A stretch of 59,093 nucleotides of DNA from Desulfosporosinus sp. (GCA_020692355.1 JAIMKP010000018.1:1-59093), one strand, 5' to 3'. Shown: positions 28,916 through 39,400, counted from the stretch's first letter. The notes: generated by a model from the letters alone, not told the origin. Program-made: numbers and translations.

Positions 28916-29012
28916 AGGCACTCTCCCTTTCGCATCGTCTTAGGACCCTGGAAATTTTTATGTTGAGAAGCGAAAATCTATGCCTTGAGTTTTTTTCAAT
29001 AGGGGTTATTCA

Positions 29013-29021
29013 TGCTATAAT
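29013..29021 (+). promoter_or_regulatory. Extended -10 promoter of the PLD-like gene
   Basis: TGC-TATAAT (29013-29021), about 68 bp ahead of the start codon; the -35 is poor, as usual for extended -10 sites. Confidence 0.45.
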
Positions 29022-29088
29022 AGCAGGGTTAGATTAAATAATGCTAAGCAAATTTTCTGGAAGAAGCTAGCCTGGAAGAGGGATCGTC

Positions 29089-30105
29089 ATGTGGAAAAGA
29101 GTTATTGCCATCGTCGCTATCCTCCTACTGGCCACCGGGTGTTCTCCCCGCTTAACCCAATTATTCAAGAAACCCCCTGCCGTCTCTAACCTTCCTCCTT
29201 CCGCTTTGTTTTCAGACGGCCCCGCCATCCATACCAGGACTCTGAACCTGATCGACTCAGCTCAGAAATCGCTTTATGTTGAACAAGTCCTCTTCGATGA
29301 TTCCGAATTAATGAATCACGTGATTAAGAAATTCCAGGCTGGAGTAGAGGTCAAGATCCTTCTGGATCAATGGCAAAGCCCGAACAAAACTACCCTTGAC
29401 TCACTTAAGAGCCAAGGCATCTCTGTCCAATTCTACCCAGCCCGGAAAGGTCAGTTCCACCGCGTGAAATTTCTCGTGGTCGACCAAACCAAAGCTTTAG
29501 TCTATGGACCTAGCTGGACCTCCTCGAGCTGGCAGGCCAATCATGATCTGGCCGTTGAACTATCAGGGCGTTCTGCTGGGTGGACTGCGGATATCTTCGC
29601 CCAGGACTGGAAATTTACCACGACCTTATCCTTGGATGTATCCAAAAGCTCTGACTTGCCAGACGACTATATTATCCTCGCGCGCAATGCTAACCTGAAG
29701 CAGCAGATTTCTGAACGGATCATGGCGTCCAACCAATCCATTTGGGTCGAAACCGCTGAAGTCAGTGATGAGGACACGATTCAAGCCTTGATCAACGCAG
29801 CCGGAAAAGGACGGGATGTCCGCTTGCTTCTTTCTCAAAAAATGGGGAAAGACAAACCGGACATGATTGCTCGACTCAAAACGGGCGGCGTCAAGATTCG
29901 CTATGCTAATCCGCCGAACAATGAAGCCTTTAACCTACACATCGGTCTTTTTGACGATAAAACCTTTATCTTAACCAGCTCAGATTGGAGTTATTACACC
30001 TTCGTCATCAATCACGAGTTCTCGATTACGGTCCCTTCCCCTACTGCTACTGCCAAACTCAAAAGTGTGTTTGAAGCCGATTGGGCTACGGGAGGGACTG
30101 CATAA
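29089..30105 (+). CDS. Phospholipase D-like lipoprotein
   Basis: 338-residue lipoprotein: signal peptide with lipobox LLATGC (Cys19). Two PLD/HKD-type halves follow. The first active-site motif is intact, HRVKFLVVD (H, K, D spaced as HxKx4D, near residue 124). The second reads HIGLFDDK (near residue 285) with Gly where Lys is expected. Canonical PLD enzymes use both motifs, so activity may be altered or lost. The start follows AGAGGG. It is convergent with a histidine phosphatase gene 25 bp away. Confidence 0.8.
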   Translation: MWKRVIAIVAILLLATGCSPRLTQLFKKPPAVSNLPPSALFSDGPAIHTRTLNLIDSAQKSLYVEQVLFDDSELMNHVIKKFQAGVEVKILLDQWQSPNKTTLDSLKSQGISVQFYPARKGQFHRVKFLVVDQTKALVYGPSWTSSSWQANHDLAVELSGRSAGWTADIFAQDWKFTTTLSLDVSKSSDLPDDYIILARNANLKQQISERIMASNQSIWVETAEVSDEDTIQALINAAGKGRDVRLLLSQKMGKDKPDMIARLKTGGVKIRYANPPNNEAFNLHIGLFDDKTFILTSSDWSYYTFVINHEFSITVPSPTATAKLKSVFEADWATGGTA

Positions 30106-30130
30106 GTGGACTCGTCATGAATTCAAACCA

Positions 30131-30751
30131 TTACTCTAGTCCTTCTAAATGGCTAATATCCGCAATGATTTTGGGAATGAGGATCCCATCTTGCTCTTCA
30201 AATACATTGACCGCAGTATTGAACTGCCACGGCGTTTTGTTCCACTCTTCTACCGCGAAACCCATAGCTCGGGTCACCAAAAGTTTTAAGGTCAACCCGT
30301 GACTCACAAGACACACGGTTTCACCGCGATATTTTTTCCGGATCTCTCCAAGAAACAGCCAAGCCCGTTCGGAGACCGCTTGCATCGTTTCTCCGCCAGG
30401 AACTTGAACACGATGGGGCTCCGTATCCCAGAGACTGAAAACATCCGGATTGGCCGTTCTAAGTTCTGCCCAAACTTTTCCTTCCCATTCCCCAAATGAA
30501 AATTCGCGTAAAAAAGGTGAAATTAAAATGGCATCGAGTTGTAGTTCTGAGCGGATAGCTTCCGCTGTCGCAATCGCCCGGGGTGCATCGCTTGCATAAA
30601 GATGCTGTATTCCTTCTCCCCGTAGACGCCCGGCCAGTCTCTTTGCTTGAGCCATGCCCTTCCCAGAGAGGGCTGAATCCAGGCTTCCTTGCACTCGCTT
30701 TTCTATGTTCCACAACGTTTCCCCGTGTCGTGTCAAAATTATCCTTGTCAT
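30131..30751 (-). CDS. Histidine phosphatase family protein (phosphoglycerate mutase-like)
   Basis: 206-residue branch-2 histidine phosphatase. The catalytic LTRHGETLWN is at the N-terminus, and FSFGEWEGK, PGGETMQAVSERAW and LVSHGLTLKLL complete the active site. Possible roles include phosphoglycerate mutase GpmB-like or alpha-ribazole phosphatase CobC-like activity. Cobalamin enzymes occur in the window but not next to it, so no choice is made. The start follows GGAGTGGAG. Confidence 0.85.
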   Translation of the reverse strand: MTRIILTRHGETLWNIEKRVQGSLDSALSGKGMAQAKRLAGRLRGEGIQHLYASDAPRAIATAEAIRSELQLDAILISPFLREFSFGEWEGKVWAELRTANPDVFSLWDTEPHRVQVPGGETMQAVSERAWLFLGEIRKKYRGETVCLVSHGLTLKLLVTRAMGFAVEEWNKTPWQFNTAVNVFEEQDGILIPKIIADISHLEGLE

Positions 30752-30779
30752 CCCGTTTTCTCCACTCCTAAATACAGAA

Positions 30780-30798
30780 GGTAGGGAAAATCCCTACC
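30780..30798 (-). terminator. Terminator of the 6S-like RNA
   Basis: GGTAGGGA/TCCCTACC stem with three-base loop, then TTCTGTATTT on the minus strand, immediately after the closing stem of the RNA. Confidence 0.6.
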
Positions 30799-30976
30799 TC
30801 TCCCACCTTGCCGTAGGACTCCAGGTTTCTGACCCTGTTCTCGCAGGTGGGCACCTAGGCCATATCTTCCGGCTTCCCTTCGAAAAGGGCTTGTCGTACT
30901 CACATGTTCCATATCAGTTCCCTAAACATCAATAGGATCAAAACCAAGATAAATCCGTACGCACAAGGTAGGTTGT
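30799..30976 (-). ncRNA. ssrS: Probable 6S RNA
   Basis: The gene-free stretch holds a minus-strand RNA of about 175 nt. Its 5' CCTACCTTG pairs with 3' CAAGGTGGG, then CGTACGGA pairs with TCCTACG and GGTTTTGATCCT pairs with AGGGTCAGAAACC. The result is a long interrupted rod around a central open region, with an apical CCCTT-TTCG-AAGGG hairpin. The segments GCCCACCTGCGAGAACAGG and CTACGGCAAGGTGGG parallel the E. coli 6S 3' half. A strong extended -10 sits directly upstream and a terminator downstream. 6S RNA binds sigma-A RNA polymerase; identification is by eye. Confidence 0.75.
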
Positions 30977-30982
30977 ATTTAC

Positions 30983-30991
30983 ATTATACCA
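30983..30991 (-). promoter_or_regulatory. Extended -10 promoter of the 6S-like RNA
   Basis: Minus strand TGG-TATAAT (TATAAT at 30983-30988), placing the start of transcription near 30976, just before the closing stem. The -35 region is weak. Confidence 0.6.
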
Positions 30992-31028
30992 CATCTTTGC
31001 GAAAACTCCCTATTAAACGACTGGGAAT

Positions 31029-31520
31029 TTATTTTTTGTACAATTTGTCCTCCAATTCGGCGATCCGGTCTTGCAGAAGCGCGATCGTCATCTCCTGATG
31101 CCGTACACGGCGCATAAGATGATTGGTTAAATGAACCAGCTCCTGAACATCAAGCTTTAGGTCAGCTAAAGCCTGGACATCATGCCCTTCACCCTCGACG
31201 TGAGCCTGAGTTTCGGGTTTATCGCCTGGTATCATCTGCGTTTGAATGGCTTTAGCAAGCTTTTCGGGCTCTGACGTCTTTACCGGGGGTTGATAGGCCA
31301 GATATCGGAAGCGTCCATAACGCGAATTTCGGCCAAGTTGAATCTTCAACACTCCTTCTTCCACCATCGTCCGAAGTGCTCTTTTTAGAGTACTGTTTGC
31401 CGATCCGGTATCCCGTTGAATCTGTGAATAGGCAACTTCAAATTCGGCACCTTCATACATCCGTGCCATGTTTTCGAAGAACTCTACAAATTTCCGCTGT
31501 GTCTTGTCTCTTAAACCCAA
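31029..31520 (-). CDS. Winged-helix protein with C-terminal coiled coil, unknown
   Basis: 163-residue protein. Residues 1-80 look like a winged helix (FEVAYSQIQRDTGSANSTLK, then ALRTMVEEGVLKIQLG). Residues ~110-163 (VQELVHLTNHLMRRVRHQ to LEDKLYKK) form a predicted coiled coil. TTG start at 31520 with GGGAGG nine bases upstream. The architecture suggests a DNA-binding regulator or chromosome-anchoring protein (RacA-like in layout only). It lies upstream of the 6S-like RNA on the same strand. Confidence 0.7.
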   Translation of the reverse strand: MGLRDKTQRKFVEFFENMARMYEGAEFEVAYSQIQRDTGSANSTLKRALRTMVEEGVLKIQLGRNSRYGRFRYLAYQPPVKTSEPEKLAKAIQTQMIPGDKPETQAHVEGEGHDVQALADLKLDVQELVHLTNHLMRRVRHQEMTIALLQDRIAELEDKLYKK

Positions 31521-31664
31521 ATATCGTCGCCTCCCTTCATGTATAGTTTTCTTTTTTCTGGGCGTACCGTACTATCATATCCCAAAACGACCATTCCTAA
31601 AGAATCCTGTCATACACCCGGATTCTTGCGCATAGGCTGATAGCAATTAAAGGAGGGATTTCCA

Positions 31665-32033
31665 ATGTCCAAATCCTTTCAATTCAGTCTTGCCTTCAAA
31701 GGGATCATTGCGGCCGCTGTACTGGCTCTGTTTCTCGCCTTAGCCTATGGCCTGCTCCTCTCCTTGACCTCACTGCCAGAATCATCACTGGCTATCACGG
31801 TGATCGTCCTGATGAGCATCTTTGTCTCCGCCTTGCTTGTGGCCTACCAAGCGGGCGCAAAGGGCCTTTATTACGGGTTATTCGTCGGCTTTGGTTTCAT
31901 TCTCCTCTTGCTTCTCATTAGCGCCGTCTTCATCGACACCCCGCCTTCCTGGCTCAAAGTGGGGGAAAGGAGCATTCTCTCACTTGTCGCTGGTGGCTGC
32001 GGCGGGATCCTAGGCGTGCTCGTACGGCGGTGA
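31665..32033 (+). CDS. TIGR04086-family membrane protein
   Basis: 122-residue protein with four membrane segments and the glycine-rich end [13 protein letters not shown]. This is the layout of the TIGR04086 (YrzE-like) family found in spore-forming Firmicutes, function unknown. The start follows AAAGGAGGG. Its last 24 bp overlap the end of the convergent mutase small-subunit gene. Confidence 0.75.
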   Translation: MSKSFQFSLAFKGIIAAAVLALFLALAYGLLLSLTSLPESSLAITVIVLMSIFVSALLVAYQAGAKGLYYGLFVGFGFILLLLLISAVFIDTPPSWLKVGERSILSLVAGGCGGILGVLVRR

Positions 32034-32435
32034 ATCCACTCCCAGTCGCTCCTTGATCCAAGCAACAATATCCCCAGTCGGTGTTCCTGGCGTAAATAAA
32101 GCTTCCGCATCACCGGACTGAATCAATACCTCAATATCCTCATCCGGAATCGTTCCTCCCCCGATGAGCAAAATATCCTCCGAATTTTGCTCTTTGAGCA
32201 ATGCCTTGACCCGCGGAAATATCGTCATCTGGGCACCGGACAAGATACTCAAACCGATCACATCGACATCCTCCTGGATAGCTGCTTCTACGATCTGTTC
32301 CGGTGTCTGATGTAGCCCAGAATAGATCACTTCCATTCCGGCATCACGCAAGGCCCGAGCGATGACCTTCGCTCCCCGGTCATGGCCGTCCAGCCCCGGT
32401 TTACCCACAAGTACCCTAATTCGTGGTTGGCTCAC
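32010..32435 (-). CDS. Acyl-CoA mutase small (cobalamin-binding) subunit, IcmB-like
   Basis: 141-residue B12-binding Rossmann protein. [20 protein letters not shown] holds the base-off motif DxHxx[10 protein letters not shown] and LLIGGGTIP are the nucleotide-tail contacts. It partners the large subunit upstream to make a two-subunit isobutyryl- or methylmalonyl-CoA mutase. The GTG at 32435 follows GGGG. A 53-bp gap separates it from the large subunit. Confidence 0.9.
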   Translation of the reverse strand: MSQPRIRVLVGKPGLDGHDRGAKVIARALRDAGMEVIYSGLHQTPEQIVEAAIQEDVDVIGLSILSGAQMTIFPRVKALLKEQNSEDILLIGGGTIPDEDIEVLIQSGDAEALFTPGTPTGDIVAWIKERLGVDSPPYEHA

Positions 32436-32488
32436 AACACATTCCCCTTTCCAAATTCCGACCTCTGACTTCCCACTTCCGACTTCTA

Positions 32489-34120
32489 TTAAAAGACCGC
32501 CTGCTCCCGATACTCTCCAAAGACTTTTTTAAAGACAGCGACGATCTCCCCTTCCGTCGCATAAGCATGCACAGCATTCATGATTTTAGGCATCAAATTG
32601 TCCGTCCCCAGCGCGGCCTGTTCGAGTTCGGCTAAGGTTCTCTGCACGAGAAGGTTGTCTCGCGTTTGCCGAAGGGCCTGAACGCGCCGCACTTGCCCGC
32701 GTTCAATCTCAGGATCAATTTTTAAGAGGTCGATATCTGGTTTTGCCTCTGTAATGAATTCATTGACCCCAACAATGATCCGCTCTTTCTGTTCGATCTC
32801 CTGTTGGTAACGGTAAGCTGCATCGGCGATCTCCTGCTGGAAGAAATTCTGGCCAATTGCGGACAGAACTCCCCCCAGTTCTTCGATGCGGCGGAAATAC
32901 TCCTCCGCCCCCTCTTCCATCTGGTTCGTCAGAGCTTCGATAAAATACGATCCGGCTAAGGGGTCAATCGTATTGACCACTCCTGTCTCATAGGCCAAAA
33001 TTTGCTGGGTACGCAGGGCAATCTGCACCGCTTTCTCGGTCGGCAAAGCCAAGACTTCATCCATCGAATTGGTATGAAGCGACTGCGTCCCTCCCAACAC
33101 AGCGGCCAAGCCCTCATAAGCAGTCCGCACAATATTATTCTCTGGTTGCTGAGCCGTAAGCGAACAGCCTGCTGTCTGGGTATGGAAACGTAGAAGTAGA
33201 CTTTCTTGCTTTTTCGCCCCGTACTTTTCTTTCATCCGCCGAGCCCAAATCCGACGTGCCGCCCGATACTTGGCAATCTCTTCGAAAATATCCATGTGGG
33301 AATTGAAGAAAAAAGATAGTCTCGGAGCAAAATCATCGACATCAAGACCAGCTTTAATCCCGGCTTCCACATAAGCAAAACCATCAGCCAATGTGAATGC
33401 CAGTTCCTGCAATGCGGTCGCCCCCGCTTCCCGAATGTGGTACCCGCTGATCGATACGGTGTTCCATTTGGGGACTTGTTCACGCGCAAACTTGAATATG
33501 TCGGTGATCAGGCGCATCGAGGGCTCGGGCGGGAAAATCCAGGATTTTTGGGCAATATATTCTTTCAAGATATCATTTTGGATCGTGCCCGTAAGTTTGT
33601 GGGAAGGGATCCCCTTCTTTTCTGCGGCTGCGATATACATCGCCCAGATCACGGCGGCTGGGGCATTGATTGTCATCGATGTACTGACTTGATCTAAAGG
33701 AATATCCTGAAAAAGTACTTCCATATCTGCAAGGGAATCGATCGCAACCCCAACCCGCCCCACTTCACCATAAGCGCGCGGGTGATCCGAATCATACCCC
33801 ATGATCGTCGCCATATCGAAAGCCACGCTCAACCCCGTCTGGCCTTGACTGAGAAGAAATTTATAGCGTTCATTGGATTCCCGAGCTGAGCCAAAGCCCG
33901 CAAACTGACGCATCGTCCAGAGACGTCCTCTATACATGTTTGGCCGAATGCCTCGTGTATAGGGGTACTCTCCCGGATACCCCAAATCTTTCTCATAATC
34001 AAACCCTTTGACACCGTCTGGGGAATAAAGGGGCTCAATGGGCACGCTTGACACGGTCATAAAAGGCCCTTTTCTTTCTCGCAGGGAACGATATGCTTCC
34101 TGCCATGCCGAAAAACTCAT
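32489..34120 (-). CDS. Adenosylcobalamin acyl-CoA mutase large subunit, isobutyryl-CoA mutase type
   Basis: 543-residue TIM-barrel catalytic subunit of the methylmalonyl-CoA mutase family. The two substrate-defining positions read Phe73 (in RQFAGFG) and Gln191 (in KEYIAQKSW), 118 residues apart. In methylmalonyl-CoA mutase these are Tyr89 and Arg207; in isobutyryl-CoA mutase IcmA they are Phe80 and Gln198. The enzyme should therefore isomerise n-butyryl-CoA and isobutyryl-CoA, or a close relative. Its ATG overlaps the meaB stop (TAATG); GGAGG lies nine bases upstream. Automatic annotation would probably call it methylmalonyl-CoA mutase. Confidence 0.88.
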   Translation of the reverse strand: MSFSAWQEAYRSLRERKGPFMTVSSVPIEPLYSPDGVKGFDYEKDLGYPGEYPYTRGIRPNMYRGRLWTMRQFAGFGSARESNERYKFLLSQGQTGLSVAFDMATIMGYDSDHPRAYGEVGRVGVAIDSLADMEVLFQDIPLDQVSTSMTINAPAAVIWAMYIAAAEKKGIPSHKLTGTIQNDILKEYIAQKSWIFPPEPSMRLITDIFKFAREQVPKWNTVSISGYHIREAGATALQELAFTLADGFAYVEAGIKAGLDVDDFAPRLSFFFNSHMDIFEEIAKYRAARRIWARRMKEKYGAKKQESLLLRFHTQTAGCSLTAQQPENNIVRTAYEGLAAVLGGTQSLHTNSMDEVLALPTEKAVQIALRTQQILAYETGVVNTIDPLAGSYFIEALTNQMEEGAEEYFRRIEELGGVLSAIGQNFFQQEIADAAYRYQQEIEQKERIIVGVNEFITEAKPDIDLLKIDPEIERGQVRRVQALRQTRDNLLVQRTLAELEQAALGTDNLMPKIMNAVHAYATEGEIVAVFKKVFGEYREQAVF

Positions 34121-35082
34121 TATGTGTTACCTCCTTCACGCTTATGCCCACTCATCTTTTGCCAAACCTTGTCGACCAGTTGATAGGGATCTTTATGCCC
34201 CTCTGTCAACCACTCCGTCGGAAGCGCTGGCCAAAGAGAATCAAACGCTTCTTTCAATCTATCCTCCAGGTGCTGCCACACTTCCCTCTGGAGTTGTTCC
34301 TGACGGCGAATTATCAGCGTCCCGCTTTCGCTAAGGAAAGCCTGCTGGCGTGCAATTTCATCGATCAGTTCGTGGAGTCCCTTGCCCTCCAGCACACTGG
34401 TTAAGATAACCGGAGGCCGCCAAGCCCTCCCTCCATGGCCGTTCATATCGAGCATCATTTCGATATCGTTTTTCATCCGCTCTGCTCCCGGCATATCTGC
34501 TTTATTGATAACAAAGATATCCGCTACTTCCATAATCCCGGCTTTAATCGCTTGAATGCCATCCCCTGTTCCAGGATTGAGTACCACGACCACGGTATCG
34601 GCGAGCCGCATAATCTCTATTTCAGATTGGCCGACGCCCACGGTCTCTAGCAAAAGTCGCGGGTAGCCGCCCGCTTCCAGAATGCGCAGGACATCCGCAG
34701 TTGAACGGGCTACTCCTCCAAGATGCCCACGGGTTCCCATACTGCGGATGAATACATCCCGATCCGTCCCATGCGCCTGCATGCGGATGCGATCCCCAAG
34801 GATGGCTCCGCCACTATAAGGGCTGCTCGGATCGACTGCCACGATCCCTACTCTTTCCTCCGATTGCCGGTAAACCCGTGTCAATGCTTCGACTAAGGAA
34901 CTCTTCCCTACTCCCGGCGGCCCGGTGATGCCGATAACCAAGCTCTGACCACTCTGAGCGCGCACCGTGCGCATGATCTCAGATTGTTCCTGATTGTCTT
35001 CCACCCAGGAAATCAGTCTAGCCACTGCTCGGCGATCATGAAGCAACAACTTTCCCAGCCATTGATTTACGGATAACGTCAA
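34120..35082 (-). CDS. meaB: MeaB-family GTPase (mutase chaperone)
   Basis: 320-residue G3E GTPase that guards and reloads adenosylcobalamin in acyl-CoA mutases. G1 [17 protein letters not shown], then [20 protein letters not shown], the ETVGVGQSE switch and NKADM. It lies between cobO (4-bp overlap) and the mutase large subunit (stop/start overlap), so it is very likely dedicated to this mutase. Confidence 0.93.
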   Translation of the reverse strand: MTLSVNQWLGKLLLHDRRAVARLISWVEDNQEQSEIMRTVRAQSGQSLVIGITGPPGVGKSSLVEALTRVYRQSEERVGIVAVDPSSPYSGGAILGDRIRMQAHGTDRDVFIRSMGTRGHLGGVARSTADVLRILEAGGYPRLLLETVGVGQSEIEIMRLADTVVVVLNPGTGDGIQAIKAGIMEVADIFVINKADMPGAERMKNDIEMMLDMNGHGGRAWRPPVILTSVLEGKGLHELIDEIARQQAFLSESGTLIIRRQEQLQREVWQHLEDRLKEAFDSLWPALPTEWLTEGHKDPYQLVDKVWQKMSGHKREGGNT

Positions 35083-35597
35083 AATTCCATCCCTGCCTTT
35101 GCTTGGGCTCCGCGCATATACGCATGCCGCCGTTCGTTCATGACGGTGACCGTATCCGCCAGCTGAATCAGCTTTTCCGGCGCATAGCGTCCTGTGAGTA
35201 CCACATCCGTTTTACTCGGGCGATGTGCGAGAAGATTCTGCACTTCTTCCACGCTCAAGAGGCCATACGCGCAAGCCACTAAAATTTCATCCAGTACGAT
35301 TAAATTGAATGTTGCCTTGTTAAACCACGTTTCAGCAAATTGAAGCCCTGCTTCCGCCAAAGCAATGTCCATCGGATCCGGTGCCGTCGGATTGACGAAC
35401 GAATCCCGCCCACACTGCACTAGTTCGAATCCTGGCAGTCTAGAGGCCATTCGAACTTCCCCATACTCTGAACTTCCTTTCATAAATTGGAGAAAACCAA
35501 CTTTGAGCCCATGTCCAAGAGCCCTCAGGCTGAGGCCCAAAGCCGCGGTGGTTTTTCCTTTGCCATTGCCCGTATAAATGAGGAGTAACCCGGGCAT
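35079..35597 (-). CDS. cobO: Cob(I)alamin adenosyltransferase
   Basis: CobA/CobO/BtuR-type enzyme of 172 residues that adenosylates cob(I)alamin with ATP. P-loop YTGNGKGKTTAALG at the N-terminus; NLIVLDEILVA and RPSKTDVVLTGR are family blocks. First gene of the operon cobO-meaB-mutase, so it would supply the cofactor for the mutase and possibly for KamDE. The start follows GAGGTGAGAAG. A -10-like TATAAT occurs at 35642-35647 with no good -35. Confidence 0.93.
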   Translation of the reverse strand: MPGLLLIYTGNGKGKTTAALGLSLRALGHGLKVGFLQFMKGSSEYGEVRMASRLPGFELVQCGRDSFVNPTAPDPMDIALAEAGLQFAETWFNKATFNLIVLDEILVACAYGLLSVEEVQNLLAHRPSKTDVVLTGRYAPEKLIQLADTVTVMNERRHAYMRGAQAKAGMEF

Positions 35598-35792
35598 CTT
35601 CTCACCTCATCATATCAGAAAATTCTTGATTGCATTTATTCATTATACTTCTTCACAATACTTCTAAATTCCTGCCTTAACCCATACTTGGTGATTATTT
35701 TGGTCGTAACAAAGCATAAAGAAATTCCTTCCCTTTTTAATTCACAAGGCTTAGAATAGTTCTATAAGGAACGCTGACAAGGAGGAATCAAT

Positions 35793-36350
35793 ATGTGCGT
35801 CGAAAAAACACCTTGGGAACAAGTGATTGACTTTCATGGGCACACCTGCCCAGACATAGCGGTTGGTTTTCGGGTCGCGCAAATCGCCCAGAGAGAACTT
35901 GGGATTCGTCCAGCACTGGATGCCGAGCTTATCGTCAGAGCGGAAACTTATTCCTGTGCCCTTGATGCCTTTCAGGTCTTGAACAAGGCCACACTGGGAC
36001 GGGGAACCCTACAGGTTGAGGAAAAAGGTAAACACGTTTATATCTTCCACTACACCGGAACCGAGAATATCCTGCGCATAGCGGTAAAGGGAGAAATTCT
36101 TGGACACATCACTCCCCCGGAAAGCTTTACGAGTCCTCGACAAAAACAAAATTGGTCTTTGGAAAATATCCAATATGTCCTGGGAAGTTCCGAAGCGGAC
36201 TTTTGCACGCTTCAGAAGGGCATCGGATCAACTACTAAGCCGTCCTATCCCAGCCACTGGGCTACCTGCCGCATCTGCGGCGAAGCCGTAAGCCAGAGCT
36301 ATGCCCAAATTGAGGGTGACAACGTTATTTGCTCAACGTGCGTAGGCTAA
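35793..36350 (+). CDS. FmdE family protein with C-terminal zinc finger
   Basis: 185-residue protein of the FmdE/formylmethanofuran dehydrogenase subunit E family: VIDFHGHTCPDIAVGFR and ETYSCALDAFQVLNKATLGRG. In bacteria such proteins stand apart from methanogenesis and their role is not settled; a metal or molybdenum link is assumed. The C-terminus has a four-Cys finger (CRIC at ~159, CSTC at ~181). AAGGAGG precedes the start. The stop is followed directly by CGAGTTCACT (repeat end motif), then a terminator. Confidence 0.8.
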   Translation: MCVEKTPWEQVIDFHGHTCPDIAVGFRVAQIAQRELGIRPALDAELIVRAETYSCALDAFQVLNKATLGRGTLQVEEKGKHVYIFHYTGTENILRIAVKGEILGHITPPESFTSPRQKQNWSLENIQYVLGSSEADFCTLQKGIGSTTKPSYPSHWATCRICGEAVSQSYAQIEGDNVICSTCVG

Positions 36351-36360
36351 CGAGTTCACT
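36351..36360 (+). repeat. Repeat end motif only (copy H)
   Basis: CGAGTTCACT directly abutting the FmdE stop codon. No hairpin is preserved, so membership of the repeat family is plausible but weak. Confidence 0.35.
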
Positions 36361-36408
36361 CTTCGTTCGTTTGCTGTTTTGCATATGCAATATGCCCCCC
36401 ACTTGACA

Positions 36409-36444
36409 ACAGGCTCCGTCGAGGATTCCCTCAGCGGAGCCTGT
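36409..36444 (+). terminator. FmdE gene terminator
   Basis: Perfect ten-bp stem ACAGGCTCCG/CGGAGCCTGT with 16-base loop, then GTTTTTG on the plus strand. Confidence 0.8.
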
Positions 36445-36482
36445 GTTTTTGTGTGCCTCGTTCCTGGTGCTTCGAACCTTAA

Positions 36483-39400
36483 TTATCTAAAGTATTCGAC
36501 GCCCCCTTCGAAGATGGGCTGATATTTATTTCCGGGAATGTTTATAGCCACACAGCTTCCTGTCCTCTCAGAATGTCCCATCTTGCCAAGAATCCGCCCG
36601 TCCGGGCTCGTGATCCCTTCAATGGCTTCAAACGAGCCATTGGGGGTGTGTCCTACCTTCCCGCTCGGCTTGCCATCCAAGTCCACATACTGAGTTGCAA
36701 CCTGGCCATTCTGGATCAGCGTTTGAATCACCTGCTCCGGAGCGACAAAGCGGCCTTCGCCGTGCGACAAGGCGACCGTATGCACCTCCCCCGGTTCCAT
36801 CTTGCTAAACCATGGTGAAAGCACTGAGGAAACCTTCGTCTGAGCCATACAGGAAACATGGCGCCCCAGCGTATTGTACGTTAGGGTTGGGGATTCCTCC
36901 GTCATCTCTCTAATCTCGCCAAAGGGGACAAGCCCTAGCTTGATAAGCGCCTGGAAGCCATTACAAATCCCCAGCATCAGCCCATCACGCGTTTGGAGAA
37001 GCTCCATGACCGCATCTTTAATCCGGGGATTACGCAACATCGTGGCAATAAACTTCCCGGAACCATCGGGTTCATCCCCGGCACTGAACCCCCCAACCAG
37101 CATGACGATTTGGCTCTGGCGCACACGCTTGGCCAGTATTTCGATAGATGCCTCTACATCCACAGGAGTAAGATTACGGATAACCAAGGTATCCACCAAA
37201 GCACCTGCCTTCTCAAAGGCTCGGGCCGAATCATATTCACAGTTGGTTCCTGGAAAGACCGGGATCAGCACTCTAGGCTTAGCGATTTTCAACACTGGGC
37301 GCTGGCTGTTGCGCTTTTGATAACGGATGTCCTGCGGCTCTTTAATCCCTTGCACTTGGGTGGGAAAGACCTTCTCCAGCGGTGCGCTCCAAGCTTTCCA
37401 CGCTTCATCCAGAGAAATTCTCACCCCATTAACCTGGATGGCGGCCTCTGCTTCAGTCCTCCCTAAACGGACATATTCCACATCCGCTAAGGCTGTTGAC
37501 AGTTCAACATCTTCTCTTACTTCCAGGAGCAAGGAACCGTAGGCTGGACCGAACAAGCTTTCAGTGCTCCATGTCCCTTCAAGCAACGCACCGACGCGAT
37601 TGCCAAACGTCATTTTGCTTAATGCCGCCGCCAAGCCACCGACTCGAACCGTATAGGCTGCGTGTACTGAACCCGTACGGATCAAGTGATAGACAGCCGC
37701 AAAGTTTTTCTTCAGTCCAGCAAAATCCGGCATTTCATCCGCATCCCGCTTCATGGGAATGAGGACGATTTGATGATTTGCTGCTTTAAATTCTTGGGAA
37801 ATCACTTCATTGGCCTTAACGGTCGCTACCGCAAAAGCTACTAAGGTTGGAGGCACATGGAGATCCTTAAAGGTTCCCGACATGCTGTCTTTTCCCCCGA
37901 TAGCTGGAATACCCAGTTCTTTCTGAGCATAAAAGGCTCCCAGGAGAGCACTAAACGGCTTGCCCCACTTTTCCGGGTCTTTCCCTAGCTTTTCAAAATA
38001 CTCTTGAAGGGTCAGGCGAATCCTACGGTAGTCCCCGCCTAAGGCTACAACCTTCGCAACCGCCTCCACAACAGCATAAATGGCTCCGTGAAAGGGGCTC
38101 CACATCGCCAGCTGAGGATTATAGCCATACGTCATGAGCGTCGCGGTATTCGTCTCCCCATGGAGGACGGGAAGTTTCGCTGCCATTCCTTCCGCTGGTG
38201 TCGCCTGATGCCTACCGCCGAACGGCATGAGAATGGTTCCCGCTCCGATGCTCGAATCGAAGCGCTCCACCAGCCCTTTCTGGCTACAGACATTTAAGTC
38301 TCCAAGGTTGGCAAGCCAGGCCTGGATGAGTACTTCCCCGTCCAAAACATCAGCCACATGAAGTGATCGTCCTGCCTTCTTAACCTCGATCGGTAGCCCG
38401 TGAAAATAGTCCAGTTCCCGTTGCGGAAGCCTAACCTTCACTTCGGCCCGTTGCTGAATCCCGTTGGTATTGAGAAAATCGCGGCTGATGTCCACAATCG
38501 CCTTATCCCGCCACAACATGCGCAGACGGTTGGTCTCTTTGGCTTCCGCCACCTGGGTTGCCTCCAGGTTTTCTTCCAAAGCGTGCGCGACAAATGCTTC
38601 CACATGTTCTGGAGCGACTACGACCGCCATCCGTTCCTGTGATTCGGAAATCGCCAATTCCGTGCCATCGAGTCCCTCATATTTCTTCGGGACTCGATCA
38701 AGCCAAATATCCAATCCTTCGGTTAATTCCCCAATGGCCACGGAAACACCGCCAGCCCCGAAATCATTGCACCTTTTGATCATCCGGCTGACCTCGGGGT
38801 TGCGAAAAAGGCGCTGGATCTTCCGTTCCGTCGGCGGGTTTCCTTTTTGTACTTCGGCTCCACACGTAAACAAGGATTCTTCAGTATGCTCTTTGGACGA
38901 ACCTGTCGCCCCACCGCAGCCATCCCGGCCAGTCCGTCCCCCCACTAAAAGGACAACATCTCCTGGTTCTGGGCGCTGTCGCCGGACATTTCCCCGCGGT
39001 GCGGCAGCAATGACGGCTCCCACTTCCATGCGTTTGGCAATGAACCCCTCATCATAGACTTCAGCCACCTGCCCGGTAGCCAGCCCGATTTGGTTGCCAT
39101 ATGAACTATACCCTGAAGCCGCCCCAGTGGTGATCTTGCGTTGCGGGAGTTTCCCCGCTAGGGTTTTCTCCAGCGGTACACGCGGATCACCGCTTCCCGT
39201 CACTCGCATCGCCTGATAGACATAAGTGCGTCCAGATAAGGGATCCCGAATCGCTCCTCCTAAACAAGTAGCCGCCCCGCCAAACGGTTCAATCTCGGTG
39301 GGATGATTATGGGTCTCATTTTTAAACATAACGAGCCATTCTTCCGGCCGCTCGTCCACCTCGGCTTCAACCACAATACTGCAGGCATTGATCTCGTCCG

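Noticed and set aside
32489-34120. Calling the large subunit methylmalonyl-CoA mutase
   Set aside because: Phe and Gln replace the Tyr and Arg that bind the methylmalonyl carboxylate.
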